DNA of 64,000 nucleotides from JBILXY01 sp044378055 (GCA_044378055.1 JBILXY010000002.1:1-64000), one strand, 5' to 3'. Shown: positions 33,501-40,371, counted from the first letter of the stretch. Numbers and translations: made by a program. The notes: generated by a model from the sequence alone, not told the origin.

Positions 33501-34583
33501 ATCCAAGTAAATAGTTTAATACCGGCTGGAATTGATAATCTTTCCAACACTGTTGCTGTAATCGATGATGGAACCCATGGTGTTGATTTAGATTTAAGTA
33601 ATAATAACGCCGAAGATATTGACTTTTTGCAAGCAAGGCCAGAGTTAGAAATTATAAAAACCAGTAACCAAGCTTCAGCCTTCCCTAATGAAATATACAT
33701 TTACCAACTAAATTATGCTAACATAGGCGACCAAGGCAGCACTGGGGTTGTAATAACCGAAACTGTTCCAAATTATTCTACATTTAGCACGACAGGATCT
33801 TCCTCAGGTTGGAGCTGTAATAACGGCGATATTGCAGGCACAACTTGTACTTATAATGTTGGAGGCTTGGCAGCTACCGAAACCGGTTTAATAACCTTCG
33901 CAGTAAGGCTTAATAGCACAGTTCCAACTGGTATTACCGAGTTAATTAACGAAGTTGAAATTGCTGACGATGGAAACAACGGAAATGAACCAATTTTGGC
34001 TAATAACTTCTCTTCACTGACTACCCCAATTCCTAAGGTTGATTTGGAAATTATAAAAACTGTTGATAAAACCTCAGTTAGTTTACAAGAAGAACTAACC
34101 TACAACTTTATTTACAGAAACTTAGGCCCTGATATTGCTACAAATGTTGTAATGTCAGATTTACTTCCTGCAGGCTTCCAGTTCATAAGTGCCAGCCAGA
34201 ACAATTTGCCAATCACCGTTCAACTTTCAGATGGTGGAAACGGCAGAACCTTAATTCAGTACCAATTAGGTGCACTGCAACCTGGCTTTGAAGGAACACT
34301 TTCAGTTCGAACCAAAATTATTAACCCAAGTGCTGGCCAAATTGAAAATCAGGTGACTATTCAATCACGCGAAGTAGATCCTGAAGTTTCCAACAACAGA
34401 AGTTCAGCTTTTGTTGAGGTAATAATTCCAGGGCAAGGACCAAATTACAACAAATATGTTGTCCGTACCGGAGGAGAATTTTACTCAGGCCTAACAATGC
34501 TTATTCTAGCCCTAGTAAGCGGAGTATATCTACTAAGCTTCCAACCAAATTCCAAGAGAAAAACGGTAGAAGAAAAAGTTTAA
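24546..34583 (+). CDS. Giant DUF11-repeat surface protein (3345 aa)
   Basis: The N-terminus has about four membrane helices in residues 15-105 (for example WIVLLL-like stretches and LISIFVLIGLVAWMNL). A charged cytoplasmic loop of about 60 residues and a fifth helix (WVVLLLLLLISYLF, about 184-197) follow. Everything after that is extracellular. It comprises about 19 DUF11-like immunoglobulin-fold domains with the signature 'xxKTxxxxxxxxGxxxxYxxxxxNxG...LPAG'. The first ten (to about residue 2110) are irregular. From residue 2118 on, nine domains of about 130 aa follow regularly, starting at residues near 2118, 2248, 2380, 2507, 2641, 2771, 2903, 3032 and 3165. Adjacent domains are joined by DDGTNGxDPTPxNN linkers. 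The C-terminus has VVRTGGE, one membrane helix (YSGLTMLILALVSGVYLL) and a basic tail, resembling a sortase signal that has lost its Leu-Pro. Probably an adhesin or cell-surface stalk. Confidence 0.9.
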   Translation: MDIRLLKKNFWTGAKLGSDFLLVFAVFSLFWDTANWQIWLGGSCFVIGTSLILKLFPKENWILNLCVEIFGTAALLFAVLFPATLFRFQPLISIFVLIGLVAWMNLHTIEVILNKYRIISLRKYKTEGELKFEEWMSAKRQKELEKIESNIKNNELGKKDLLENHDKPKNLLWLFLYWMFKNGIWVVLLLLLLISYLFNSFQNLSNPVPASALAVANATTALPATNMVGQNFTFTTSFNNAGTTVGYSPFVDLILPVTGVDGAGVAIDDGIDFVSATYLGVPVTNYQLTFPVSGAGCSVGQTPVNHPLAVTNAGVPTTVCGTPGDKLVVLALPFGSFVPTQPAAPISVTASLSALADVGTPLTIQSRAGFRFGNTPLNDFTTDPSILSAFSNSSTTPVIFSISKAYIGPEDETTTGPNFVRQYTVTANIADGQTITALRLQDFLPNNLAFVSVNATSPAGAVVNLTPTVGSPANSPNNELRVTWPSVTGTTSAADATLTFSVFGTDNNANSTPVISHLTGDDVTAINDAKGNGTWAPVDSRDLPTTVTSDATLVDHTLNLRSIAVQKGVAVVGGGGARSGSVLQYTLNFQISDYFAFQNLNLTDIISDGQTFDTSFTPTLSLTEQGSNTSGGFSPSSYTVTRDMLVTGQSTIDFDLNAELAARGLNTQVLGGCIPTLGGAANCTTTNLGATTGQIVFRMIVQDDFNNDFPSGDQSVDIGDILTGGVTINGSLLNNSNLTLNGQTEADTSGATVTIGLGTTQKDVYAINGNTTLPSPLRISPGDEITYRLRYNFPVSDEENFYLEDFVPLPALSTAGINTTFDTTVSATPPPTNTAKFGPSDTFFGISNDTPVVTIDVPSNSVRFSYGNFDDPLNRPSTADILFTLTVTDTPFADGVNLVNQVRSNVGTTNSVGQVADAIVPVILSLPGLNTTKGIVSSDVPAAVYTPVTRGPVTFNNPGGASCTLANHRFTGTINSTNRTATPITSNISGLDAGDLVTMVTTVENTGLGPKGAFNVTLNDVLPAGLTIPTGGLNLCVTNGAGTPLAFTPVNPLDTNPWVQSGIRLTDPSGIQGAISAFDATSGTNIVVISYDLAVATSASPRQVLTNQSILSNYTASAAGPNFLSSSLTDSASVTLRAGTTAKSILGTNQASTAGLNVAIGEQVQYRVVVTVPEGTSASSTIVDTLDSGLAFVSVDSITSSSTDLTTSIVGGYPTVLANRVVSSSGAGATNAGRVLTLNFGTLTNVNTNNAVAETITIDYTVVVINTAGAVRGTNLNNSVVYNWNNGSAQSLATVSATNVVVVEPTLLTSKTASVATGDANDIITYTVTVNHSGASNLAASEVSLSDIIPAGITYQTGTLAYFSGAVPTTLTEASGTITATWTTFPLATTSVFRFQAIVNTNVNPSQLIANVANTQWTSLPGIISTTQSTFNTLATERTGNVGDVGGAANNYRAAGTANFTVLGTIPLKTIVTTSESFTGNVAGVERLAVGEIVRYRMAIRVPEGITPALVLTDNLPAGLTFINDGTALYATSSNGGVVSSVGALAVGCDQVGSSNAITATCAIPGGNITGSPFNDGTDPSFVLGSITNTDNDVNEEFVIVEFNALVSNVAGNQAFNQTTSAVTNTTLANTFQSFINTSTLVGTSTALNIQVAEPLINNLAESLVVVPTDAGDPIEYNITFSNTATGNNASPAFDLTLVDQLSSNFDLLTVTVTSKPGYTNVTDNSVTPTGLASLVFDRLNPGDSITVRITGQVISAFNLGGNLQSNPSLRYTSLPGTGTASNPTGSVTPISPATSTERTGTTLPAQNDYQTFASFNIPTGTNIGVDKITPAITSYTIGEQPVFDIRVNLQEGVINSVRVRDTLPVGLDLVSYQVITTAAASSGALSQDFAGTLNPETLSVSGQNATWNFGNVNVTSDNINTNNTFIIRVTTRVNNLPSNINNFVLVNNSSVIYQNPTTLLDVTVVDPTPVSITVLEPVMSITKVFSPSSAAPNDVVNITLTATNSGGSTSFETNIQDLVNTSSHFTNVTPITTPVGFTYSTAPSGGNTMVTYTGGNIPAGQNRVFVFSAQVQSTLAGGQTINNSASITQSTTLSGVSAFERLEPVVSGNANLVIQVPDLVLTKTDAQTTVIPGQNLVYNLTVTNSGTYRADNVTITENLPANTTFSATNSLPDVWSGTGPYTINIGTLNPGQTRIVRFAVQVNASVPSGVTSLTNNASVVDDGTHGADLTPLNNQATDVDVLNATPDLTITKTDGNVTVTTGDLITYTLGYNNAGNQNATGVVISETVPANTTFNSAGSTSGWSCTNGAIAGSVCNFTIGNLSVGTSGSVNFAVTTNATIPAGVNNITNTATITDDGTNGIDPTPVNNQATEPTPITATPDIVITKTDGQTTVLPSQTLTYTLTISNVGNQGASGVVISDTLPAGMNYNSSSNAGVPSGQTITWPTISLAAGAVITRTVTVTLNSNFPSGVNSLTNNAAANDDGTNGADPTPLNNATTDVDTLNAAPDLRITKTDGGATPVPGNNLIYTLNYDNIGNQNATGVVITETVPNDTTFSTTGSSVGWSCANGAVAGTTCSFNVGNFNVGATGSITFAVLVDNPLPSGVDTITNTVSIADDGTNGVDQNLADNQATETTPVIAAPEISITKTDGKTNLDPDELNTYTLTITNNGNQDATGVVITDTLPLSLGYLTSSDSGVFASPTITWPTITLAAGQTVTRTVDVVVADSAPIPAGLETIRNEASANDDGTNGADPIPANNITEDIDTITGLPDLRITKTDNQTTATPNQLVIYNLNVQNTGNQNASGVIVTETVPAGSTFVASSSTPGWVCAGGGIAGSTCTFSLGGLNGGSSAPLDFAVQTDTTISVPSLINTTTVADDGLGGIDATPLNNTSTDTDNFLGNPDISVTKDDLLTIANPGQILPYSITVTNLGNVISTGISVIDTIPVQTNFVSASNSGTYNPTGRTVSWNIPTLTPGQSVIFTTNIQVNSLIPAGIDNLSNTVAVIDDGTHGVDLDLSNNNAEDIDFLQARPELEIIKTSNQASAFPNEIYIYQLNYANIGDQGSTGVVITETVPNYSTFSTTGSSSGWSCNNGDIAGTTCTYNVGGLAATETGLITFAVRLNSTVPTGITELINEVEIADDGNNGNEPILANNFSSLTTPIPKVDLEIIKTVDKTSVSLQEELTYNFIYRNLGPDIATNVVMSDLLPAGFQFISASQNNLPITVQLSDGGNGRTLIQYQLGALQPGFEGTLSVRTKIINPSAGQIENQVTIQSREVDPEVSNNRSSAFVEVIIPGQGPNYNKYVVRTGGEFYSGLTMLILALVSGVYLLSFQPNSKRKTVEEKV
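30897..34040 (+). repeat. Coding tandem repeats of alternating DUF11 domains
   Basis: Domain starts near 30897, 31286, 31684, 32064, 32468, 32857, 33253, 33639 and 34038. Two types alternate strictly. Type 1 (31286, 32064, 32857, 33639) carries GWxCxxGxIAGxxC, a likely disulfide. Type 2 (30897, 31684, 32468, 33253) lacks the Cys pair, and most copies have ITWPTI or similar at that place. The two-domain unit is about 785 bases long. Confidence 0.8.
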
Positions 34584-34843
34584 CCCAAATGCAGGGGAAT
34601 GCTTGCCATTCCCGTTGAGGGCCGTAGCGTCGAACGCGGATCGACATGGATCGACATGAAAAAAAACGAGGCCCATTCTCCCTTGTAAAGGGAGGTGCCC
34701 AACGGGCGGAGGGTTAGAAGCGTAGGCAAAGGGAAGTTGGAGGGTTATTGGCAAAACTGACACCAATTCCCCCTTGAGAAGGGGGTGGCAACCGCAGGTT
34801 GACGGGGGTTAAAAAAACTCCCCTTGCGGGGAATTAAAATTTC
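34584..34843. repeat. Dense repeat cluster between the DUF11 gene and tRNA-Thr
   Basis: No gene is seen here. The cluster holds a repeat A variant (34621-34655, with GGATCGACAT duplicated in tandem). It also holds two related hairpins: CTCCCTTGTAAAGGGAGGTG (34677-34696), and CCCCCTTGAGAAGGGGGTGG (34770-34789) followed by CAACCGCAGGTTGACGGGGG. Confidence 0.65.
34811..34832 (-). terminator. Terminator of tRNA-Thr
   Basis: Read on the minus strand: CCCC-GCAA-GGGG hairpin followed by AGTTTTTTT, 12 bases past the CCA end of the tRNA. Confidence 0.8.
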
Positions 34844-34919
34844 TGGAGCCAACAATCGGATTCGAACCGATGACCTTTTCCTTACCATGGAAATGCTCTA
34901 CCGACTGAGCTATGTTGGC
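34844..34919 (-). tRNA. tRNA-Thr (anticodon GGU)
   Basis: The 76-base minus-strand transcript folds as a cloverleaf. The acceptor stem GCCAACA pairs with TGTTGGC. The D arm has AGCTCAGTCGGTAGAGC. The anticodon stem TTTCC/GGAAA encloses the loop ATGGTAA (anticodon GGU, reading ACC and ACU). The T arm ATCGGTTCGAATCCGAT holds the invariant TTCGAAT. CCA is encoded. Repeats lie on both sides, and its own terminator is downstream. Confidence 0.95.
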
Positions 34920-35250
34920 GTCTGTTTCATTAAAAAAAGAAGTTAGCAGGCTTTTTGTCAAGCTAATCCCTTTGAGTATACTAGGAGGCTGGGCTACTTA
35001 TCGTGAACTTGAGCTACACTGTCATCCTGAATTTATTTCAGGATCTAAAACTGTAAACGACAGTAGCATTGGAAACTTGCCAATTTCTGCCACCCTACAC
35101 ATGTAAACTAATTCATCATCACAATGGAGACTGGGAGTCTCCGCTACAGCCTCGCTTTCATCCTGAATTATACACCAAAAAATTTACCCTTGCCATATAT
35201 CAAAATGAAATTAAATAAGAAACTAGGTTAGTATTATATAGGAGAAGCTA
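34920..35250. repeat. Intergenic stretch with repeats E and A
   Basis: No gene is seen in these 330 bases. Repeat E occurs at 35019-35052. Repeat A (GGAGACTGGGAGTCTCC followed by GCTACAGCC) is at 35126-35151. A partial second repeat E arm (TTCATCCTGAATTA) is at 35158-35171. The same two repeats occur together at 4995-5100. Confidence 0.7.
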
Positions 35251-35778
35251 ATGTTAGATTGTTTAGGATGGATACGTAGTCTATTTACCTTTGGCTTGTG
35301 CTTGTTGATTTTTTCCTCATGTGCAACAGCCCTGTTTTTTAAACCTACACCACAACCACAGCCGAACGTGGCTATAGAAACACAGCAAGAAAGATTGAAT
35401 ACAAAAGAATCCAGTAAAAACCTTACAACAAAAGGCGATATTTATAAGGAAAAAACTATAAAGATTTTGGATTCCGAAGGTAAACCCATTCGCGATGGAA
35501 ATACTCCAGGTGCTATTTTATTTATCGAGGTAAGCCAGAATCTATATCTTGGAGAAACAGCAGAAACAGCGAGATTCATTAAATACTTGCCAGGCGATGA
35601 TCCGAGCTGGGTTTCAGACGGACGAAAAACTTTACCTTACTCTGAACTTGGCAGATATTATAGAAACAAAGATGAGTTGCTTGCGGTTCAAACTTTAATA
35701 TGTGCGAAGCAAAAAAGGACATATGACGAAAATGGCTATTACATTTACGAACCGAAACCAGTTGCTTGCCCAAATTAG
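35251..35778 (+). CDS. Putative lipoprotein (175 aa)
   Basis: The N-terminal signal helix SLFTFGLCLLIFSSCATALFF contains a lipobox-like IFSSC, so Cys24 may be lipidated; otherwise the helix acts as an anchor. A Pro/Gln/Lys-rich linker follows. A small globular domain begins near residue 67 (TIKILDSEGKPIRDG) and ends with three Cys-containing turns (LICAKQ, VACPN). A good AGGAG Shine-Dalgarno lies 7 bases before the ATG. No family recognised. Confidence 0.65.
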   Translation: MLDCLGWIRSLFTFGLCLLIFSSCATALFFKPTPQPQPNVAIETQQERLNTKESSKNLTTKGDIYKEKTIKILDSEGKPIRDGNTPGAILFIEVSQNLYLGETAETARFIKYLPGDDPSWVSDGRKTLPYSELGRYYRNKDELLAVQTLICAKQKRTYDENGYYIYEPKPVACPN

Positions 35779-35803
35779 TTTTAATTATGAGCAAAATTAC
35801 AAC

Positions 35804-35824
35804 CCCTGTACAACACAGGGTTTT
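35804..35824 (+). terminator. Terminator after the lipoprotein gene
   Basis: CCCTGT (35804-35809) pairs with ACAGGG (35815-35820), followed by TTTT. Its position before ATG 35894 supports the downstream start for the next gene. Confidence 0.65.
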
Positions 35825-35893
35825 ATCATGCCCAATTTCAGAACATTTATTTTACTTGCCAAAGCTAAAATTCTTAGAAAGAGTAAAGCACAT

Positions 35894-37075
35894 ATGCAAC
35901 TTTGGAAATTTGTTCTAGCCGGAATAACAGGAGATTTGGCCAAGAAAAAGATTTTACCTGCCCTAGCCCAATTCGCTATAAATAATCAAACCGAAGTTCA
36001 AATTGAATTAATTGGTTATTCCCGAAGCTTACCTGACCAAGCTGAAATTAATCTTATACTAAACCAAGCCAGTGTCGGCGAACACAAATTAAGCAAAATT
36101 GAATACATTCAAGGTGAATACACCGATCCTAATTTAGTCACCAATTTCACAAATCAGCTAAATGAAAATCAAAGATTGGTAATTTATCTTGCTGTTCCAC
36201 CATTAACTTACTTGGATATTATCGGAAATTCATCTTCAATCCAACACAAACAAGCCGATATAATTATTGAAAAACCTTTTGGCCAAAACAAACAAGAAGC
36301 TGAGCAATTGCTAGATTTAATTAATAATCAAGGTTTAGAAAACCAGGTTCATTTCTTTGATCATTATTTGTTCAAAAACCCTGCCATGCTTAGTAAGGCG
36401 GACAAAACTAATTTAAGCTTTTTAAAAGACAAATGGCCCTCTGCAATTACAATCAAAGTTATTGAAGAAGAAGGGGTTCTAAACCGTGGCGGTTATTACA
36501 ACTCTATTGGGGCTTTAAAAGACATGTGGCCTCACATTCACAATTTATCTAAATTAATTTTCACCAGCCTTCCCATTAAGCCAAGTGTAAAGCCTTGTAA
36601 CTATGAATGGAGCAAAGTTTTATTTGCCCAATACGATAACTATACCATAGATGTTAATTTGGAAAATTCTAACACTGAAACTTTCTTCAGCCTAAAAGGA
36701 AATGTAAAATATAATCGCCGTGCTATACCCATAGATATTGTTTGTGGGAAAAAACTTGGGAAGAAAGAAACCATTATTGAAATTAATTTTGAAGATGAAA
36801 CTAAACTAATCTGGACTTTTTATCCACATCCTTCCTTACAAATTATTAGTCCAGAAATAAATTTCACCCTAAACTTGGAAAGAAATAACAATTTAGATCA
36901 CACTAACCTATTTTTGAATCTATTAGACAACGACCTTTCAAAATTTGTTACACCTGCCAATATTCACCACATCTGGGATACTTACGCCGACATTTTAAAA
37001 TTGTGGAAAAAACAAAAACAAGAGGTTCAATATTATAATTACAGTAACTGGACAGAACTAGTTGAAATTAATTAA
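35894..37075 (+). CDS. zwf: Glucose-6-phosphate dehydrogenase-like protein (short form)
   Basis: Oxidises glucose 6-phosphate to 6-phosphogluconolactone, the entry to the oxidative pentose phosphate pathway. The N-terminus FVLAGITGDLAKKKILPAL is the NADP-binding G-x-x-G-D-L-x-x-R/K-K-x-x-P motif. IIEKPFG and FFDHYLFKNPAM match the conserved E-K-P-F-G and catalytic D-H-Y-L-x-K segments. ATG 35894 puts this motif at the N-terminus. The frame is open back to 35702, but a terminator lies in that part. With 393 aa against about 490, the C-terminal domain is reduced and divergent. Activity is likely but not certain. Confidence 0.8.
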   Translation: MQLWKFVLAGITGDLAKKKILPALAQFAINNQTEVQIELIGYSRSLPDQAEINLILNQASVGEHKLSKIEYIQGEYTDPNLVTNFTNQLNENQRLVIYLAVPPLTYLDIIGNSSSIQHKQADIIIEKPFGQNKQEAEQLLDLINNQGLENQVHFFDHYLFKNPAMLSKADKTNLSFLKDKWPSAITIKVIEEEGVLNRGGYYNSIGALKDMWPHIHNLSKLIFTSLPIKPSVKPCNYEWSKVLFAQYDNYTIDVNLENSNTETFFSLKGNVKYNRRAIPIDIVCGKKLGKKETIIEINFEDETKLIWTFYPHPSLQIISPEINFTLNLERNNNLDHTNLFLNLLDNDLSKFVTPANIHHIWDTYADILKLWKKQKQEVQYYNYSNWTELVEIN

Positions 37076-37107
37076 GGTAGTCTGGAGCTTGGAGATGTTG
37101 CCATAAT

Positions 37108-37129
37108 GGAGACTGGGAGTCTCCGCTAC
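37108..37129 (+). repeat. Palindromic repeat A copy
   Basis: GGAGACTGGGAGTCTCC followed by GCTAC, in the 71-base gap after zwf. Confidence 0.75.
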
Positions 37130-37146
37130 ACATTCAAAACCACAAT

Positions 37147-37668
37147 ATGCCTTTTCAAACTAAAATTACCCTTATACTACTTCAAACCCTAGACGGTTTC
37201 ATAGCTAAAAACCAAAACGACAATTTAGACTGGGGCAGCAGCGAAGATAAAAAGCTTTTTGCTGAAAGAACCAAGAAAATTGGCTTAATGATTTGTGGAA
37301 GTAACACTTACCTTAAAATGAGTCCGGAAAGTTTTGAAGATAGAAAAACCATTGTGGTAACTTCAAGACCAGAGGAAATAGATAAACAGGTTGAAAATGT
37401 AGAATTTTTTACCGGCTCACCGGCAGAATTAAAAGCCAAACTTTCTGATGAGGGTATTGCTGAAGCTGCTCTTGTTGGTGGTGGTAAATTGAACAATGCT
37501 TTTTTACAGGAAAATTTAGTTGATGAAATTTACATAAGCCTAGCTCCGGTACTTTTTGGCACAGGCGTGAGAGGTTACGGCGAAAACCAACTATTTAATA
37601 AATTTGAATTAATCTCGAATGAAATTATCAGCCCCAGCCTAATTCTTTTACATTACCAGAAAATCTAA
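37147..37668 (+). CDS. RibD/dihydrofolate-reductase-like NADPH reductase
   Basis: The DHFR fold of the RibD C-terminal family. ITLILLQTLDGFIAKNQNDNLDW is the family start (S-x-D-G-x-I-A). IGLMICGSNTYLKMSPESF matches the G-R-x-T-Y segment. KTIVVTSRP follows, and EAALVGGGKLNNAFLQENLVDEIYISLAPVLFGTG covers the GGG nucleotide loop and the final strands. It may reduce dihydrofolate or another pterin/pyrimidine. The pterin dehydratase gene 109 bases downstream makes a pterin substrate plausible. Confidence 0.82.
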   Translation: MPFQTKITLILLQTLDGFIAKNQNDNLDWGSSEDKKLFAERTKKIGLMICGSNTYLKMSPESFEDRKTIVVTSRPEEIDKQVENVEFFTGSPAELKAKLSDEGIAEAALVGGGKLNNAFLQENLVDEIYISLAPVLFGTGVRGYGENQLFNKFELISNEIISPSLILLHYQKI

Positions 37669-37681
37669 GGCGATACTTTTT

Positions 37682-37705
37682 GGAGACTAGGAGTCTCCGC
37701 TACGG
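37682..37705 (+). repeat. Palindromic repeat A copy
   Basis: GGAGACTAGGAGTCTCC followed by GCTACGG. Downstream, a short tandem of related units (CATGCAAACCAAGA-like, 37708-37742) precedes the next gene. Confidence 0.75.
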
Positions 37706-37777
37706 GCATACAAACCAAGAGTTACGGTCATGCAAACCAAGATTGACAAGCAACCCTGATTCAATCAAACCATTCTT

Positions 37778-38107
37778 ATGGAAAACTTAAAACTAACTTC
37801 AGAACAAATCCACTCCCAGCTTAAACTTCTGCCAGACTGGGCCGATATCGACGAGCTTAAAATTAACAAAACCTTTAAATTTACCAATTTTGTTGAAGCC
37901 CTATCTTTTATCAACCAAGTTGGAAGCCTGGCCGAAACCGCCAAACATCACCCAGATATTCACGTTTATTACAACCAAGTAGTTTTTGAATTATGGACCC
38001 ACGATGTTCAAGGTTTATCAGATAAAGATTTCGATTTAGCGATTAAAATTGAAGAACTTTACACCAATTTCATCGCAGAAGAAAAAACCCTAGAAACGGA
38101 TTACTAA
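37778..38107 (+). CDS. phhB: Pterin-4a-carbinolamine dehydratase
   Basis: Dehydrates 4a-hydroxytetrahydropterin and so recycles tetrahydrobiopterin-type cofactors. The active-site block is AKHHPDIHVYYNQVVFELWTH, with the paired His and the later His. It is followed by GLSDKDFDLAIKIEEL, the conserved G-L-T/S-x-x-D. Full length (109 aa). No aromatic amino-acid hydroxylase is visible in the window. The neighbouring DHFR-like gene is the only other pterin candidate. Confidence 0.92.
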   Translation: MENLKLTSEQIHSQLKLLPDWADIDELKINKTFKFTNFVEALSFINQVGSLAETAKHHPDIHVYYNQVVFELWTHDVQGLSDKDFDLAIKIEELYTNFIAEEKTLETDY

Positions 38108-38213
38108 AATTCCCCTTTTGAGGAGTGGATTCAAAGAGGTGCTAGTCATCTCTTTTTTCTTGTCCAAATTCTTTATTTTTGACTAAAACTGAACTGCTAA
38201 ATAAATTTAAATT

Positions 38214-40022
38214 ATGATCAATAGGCCCTTGTTGCAAATTAAAGACTTACACAAATCCTTCGGACTGAAGAAAATATTTACCGACGCCAATTTAGTTATT
38301 ACCGAAAACCAAAAGATTGGAGTAATTGGCAGAAATGGGGCTGGAAAAACCACACTTTTTAAAATGATTATGGGCCTTGATGAGCCAGACTTAGGTGAAA
38401 TTCAACATTATCCATACATGCGTTTAGGATATATCGAGCAAAACGATCCGTTTTTACCTGGTGAAACTGTTATAGATTTCCTTGAAAGATATACCAAAAA
38501 ACCCACTTGGGAATGTGCCAAAGTTGCCAGCCGTTTCCAACTTAAAAAAGATAGATTAGAAAAACCAGTAACCGATTTATCTGGAGGTTTCCAAATGAGG
38601 GTAAAACTAACTGCCACCCTACTTTTCGAACCAAATTTGTTGTTATTGGATGAGCCTACCAACTATTTAGATTTATCAACTTTAATTTTGCTAGAGAAAT
38701 TTTTATTAGATTTTAAGGGAACTGTAATGGTAATTACCCACGACAGAGAATTTATAAAGAAAACCTGCAATTCTACGCTTGATGTTGGTCATGGTCAGCT
38801 TTTTTTGCATAACGAAGGTTTGGAAGAATATTTAGAATACAAGCAAGAACAAGAAGAATTGGCTAAAAGTGTTAATGAAAACATCGAGAAGAAACAGAAA
38901 CAACTTCAAACTTTCGTTGATAAATTTGGTGCTAAAGCCAGTAAAGCCAAATCTGCCCAGTCTAAAATGCGTCAGATTGATAAATTAGATACTAAAAAAA
39001 TTGGTATAGCCACAGCTTTTTCTAATGTTAGAATGCATATTCCCACCGTTGAAAACAAACAAGGCGACGCTTTGGAATGTGTAAATATAGATATTGGTTA
39101 CCCAGGAAAAGTGGTGGTAAAAGGTATTGATGTTCGGGTTGAACGCGGTAAAAAAGTGGCTATTTTAGGGGATAACGGACAAGGAAAAAGTACTTTCATG
39201 AAAACCATCATGAATGAAATTCCAACTATGAAAGGTGAAGTTGCTTGGAAAAAAGGTTTGAAATTAGGGTTTTATAATCAGCATTTAAGTGCCAGTTTGA
39301 ATCCAGATGAAACTGTTTTTGGTTTTGCATCCAAGAAAGCTGAAGGAAATTCCAGTATGGACGAAGTTTTTAGAATTTTAGGAAACTTTTTATTTACAAG
39401 GAATGATTATGAAAAAACTGCTTCGGTTTTAAGTGGAGGGGAAAAAGCCAGACTTTGCTTGGCTGGAATATTTTTAGGTAAAGCCGATGTATATTTATTG
39501 GATGAACCTACAAACCATTTAGATTTTGAAACCGTGGAAGCTTTAGGCGCTGCTTTGGGTAATTTTAATGGAACAGTTTTTGTAATTTCCCATAATCGAA
39601 CTTTCGTAAGCTTAATTGCCAATGAAATTATTGAAATTAAAGACGGAGGATTGAAAAGAATTTTAGGAAGCTACCAAGATTATGTTTGGAATTTAGAACA
39701 ACAAGCCGATTTGGAAAATGCCTCAAATAAAAAAGCTGATACCGAGGAAGCTGCGGCGAAGTTTGATGTAACAGGGGCTGGTGGAAGTGGCAAAACAGAA
39801 AATGGACAGGTTTCGTCGAGCGGTGGCGGAAATATGAGTAAAGAAGTTCGCAAAAAACTTTTTGAAATGAACAAAGAACTGAAAAAAGCCGAAAGAAAAA
39901 TGCAAAACCTGCAAAGCTTAATAGAAAGCGAACAAAACGACGATTCAACAAAAGCCAAGTTAGCAGATGCTGAAATTGTTTGGCTAGAATTAAAAGATCA
40001 GATTGAGAAGTTGCAAGGGTAA
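38214..40022 (+). CDS. ABC-F family ATPase (Uup/EttA-like)
   Basis: A soluble ABC protein with two ATPase domains and no membrane part, as in ribosome-associated ABC-F factors. Domain 1 has Walker A GRNGAGKTT, signature LSGGFQ and Walker B LLLLDEPTNYLD. The inter-domain linker is charged and helical (about 215-280). Domain 2 has GDNGQGKST, LSGGEKAR and VYLLDEPTNHLD. The C-terminal 90 residues are a Gly/Ser linker plus a coiled coil (LFEMNKELKKAERKMQNLQ), like the Uup tail. It probably acts on the ribosome or on DNA/ribosome stalls. Confidence 0.92.
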   Translation: MINRPLLQIKDLHKSFGLKKIFTDANLVITENQKIGVIGRNGAGKTTLFKMIMGLDEPDLGEIQHYPYMRLGYIEQNDPFLPGETVIDFLERYTKKPTWECAKVASRFQLKKDRLEKPVTDLSGGFQMRVKLTATLLFEPNLLLLDEPTNYLDLSTLILLEKFLLDFKGTVMVITHDREFIKKTCNSTLDVGHGQLFLHNEGLEEYLEYKQEQEELAKSVNENIEKKQKQLQTFVDKFGAKASKAKSAQSKMRQIDKLDTKKIGIATAFSNVRMHIPTVENKQGDALECVNIDIGYPGKVVVKGIDVRVERGKKVAILGDNGQGKSTFMKTIMNEIPTMKGEVAWKKGLKLGFYNQHLSASLNPDETVFGFASKKAEGNSSMDEVFRILGNFLFTRNDYEKTASVLSGGEKARLCLAGIFLGKADVYLLDEPTNHLDFETVEALGAALGNFNGTVFVISHNRTFVSLIANEIIEIKDGGLKRILGSYQDYVWNLEQQADLENASNKKADTEEAAAKFDVTGAGGSGKTENGQVSSSGGGNMSKEVRKKLFEMNKELKKAERKMQNLQSLIESEQNDDSTKAKLADAEIVWLELKDQIEKLQG

Positions 40023-40086
40023 TTGACTAAGTCTATTTTATATGCAAAAAAATAAAATGATTTGTAAATAAATTGGATTAAAAACA

Positions 40087-40371
40087 ATGAGTAGTCACTT
40101 AGTTGTGTATCAAGATTCTAGTAAACCCGATGCTAATACCTTATCACTTTTTGCATTGATCGAAGGTTCGATTGGAAACCCTTTATATAGATTAGTTGAA
40201 AGAAACCATCCTTTGGAAACTTTAATTAACTGTGCTTATACACAAGCTATCCATTTGGGTCGAGGTGACTTGAAGGAAATGGCTAACAATTGCCAACAAA
40301 ATTTGCATCACATCGACTGCACAGAGCTTGACTACTTGGTAGTTGATTCTATAGTATATGATGACGATTAA
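40087..40371 (+). CDS. Hypothetical small protein (94 aa)
   Basis: Not recognised. A soluble, acidic-ended protein (YLVVDSIVYDDD) with several Cys and His. A perfect hairpin terminator follows. Another lone promoter-gene-terminator unit like the other orphans in this window. Confidence 0.55.
   Translation: MSSHLVVYQDSSKPDANTLSLFALIEGSIGNPLYRLVERNHPLETLINCAYTQAIHLGRGDLKEMANNCQQNLHHIDCTELDYLVVDSIVYDDD

Noticed and set aside
24546..34583. Many long open frames on the minus strand across the DUF11 gene
   Set aside because: They are shadows of the repeated, GC-richer coding sequence. They have no promoters, starts or family resemblance of their own.
34584..35171. CRISPR array or integration site beside tRNA-Thr
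   Set aside because: Repeats are few, mixed and unevenly spaced, with no spacers. The tRNA 3' end is not duplicated nearby and no integrase is adjacent.
35702..35893. Upstream extension of the zwf reading frame
   Set aside because: It overlaps the end of the lipoprotein gene and runs through a terminator. The conserved nucleotide-binding motif begins right after ATG 35894.
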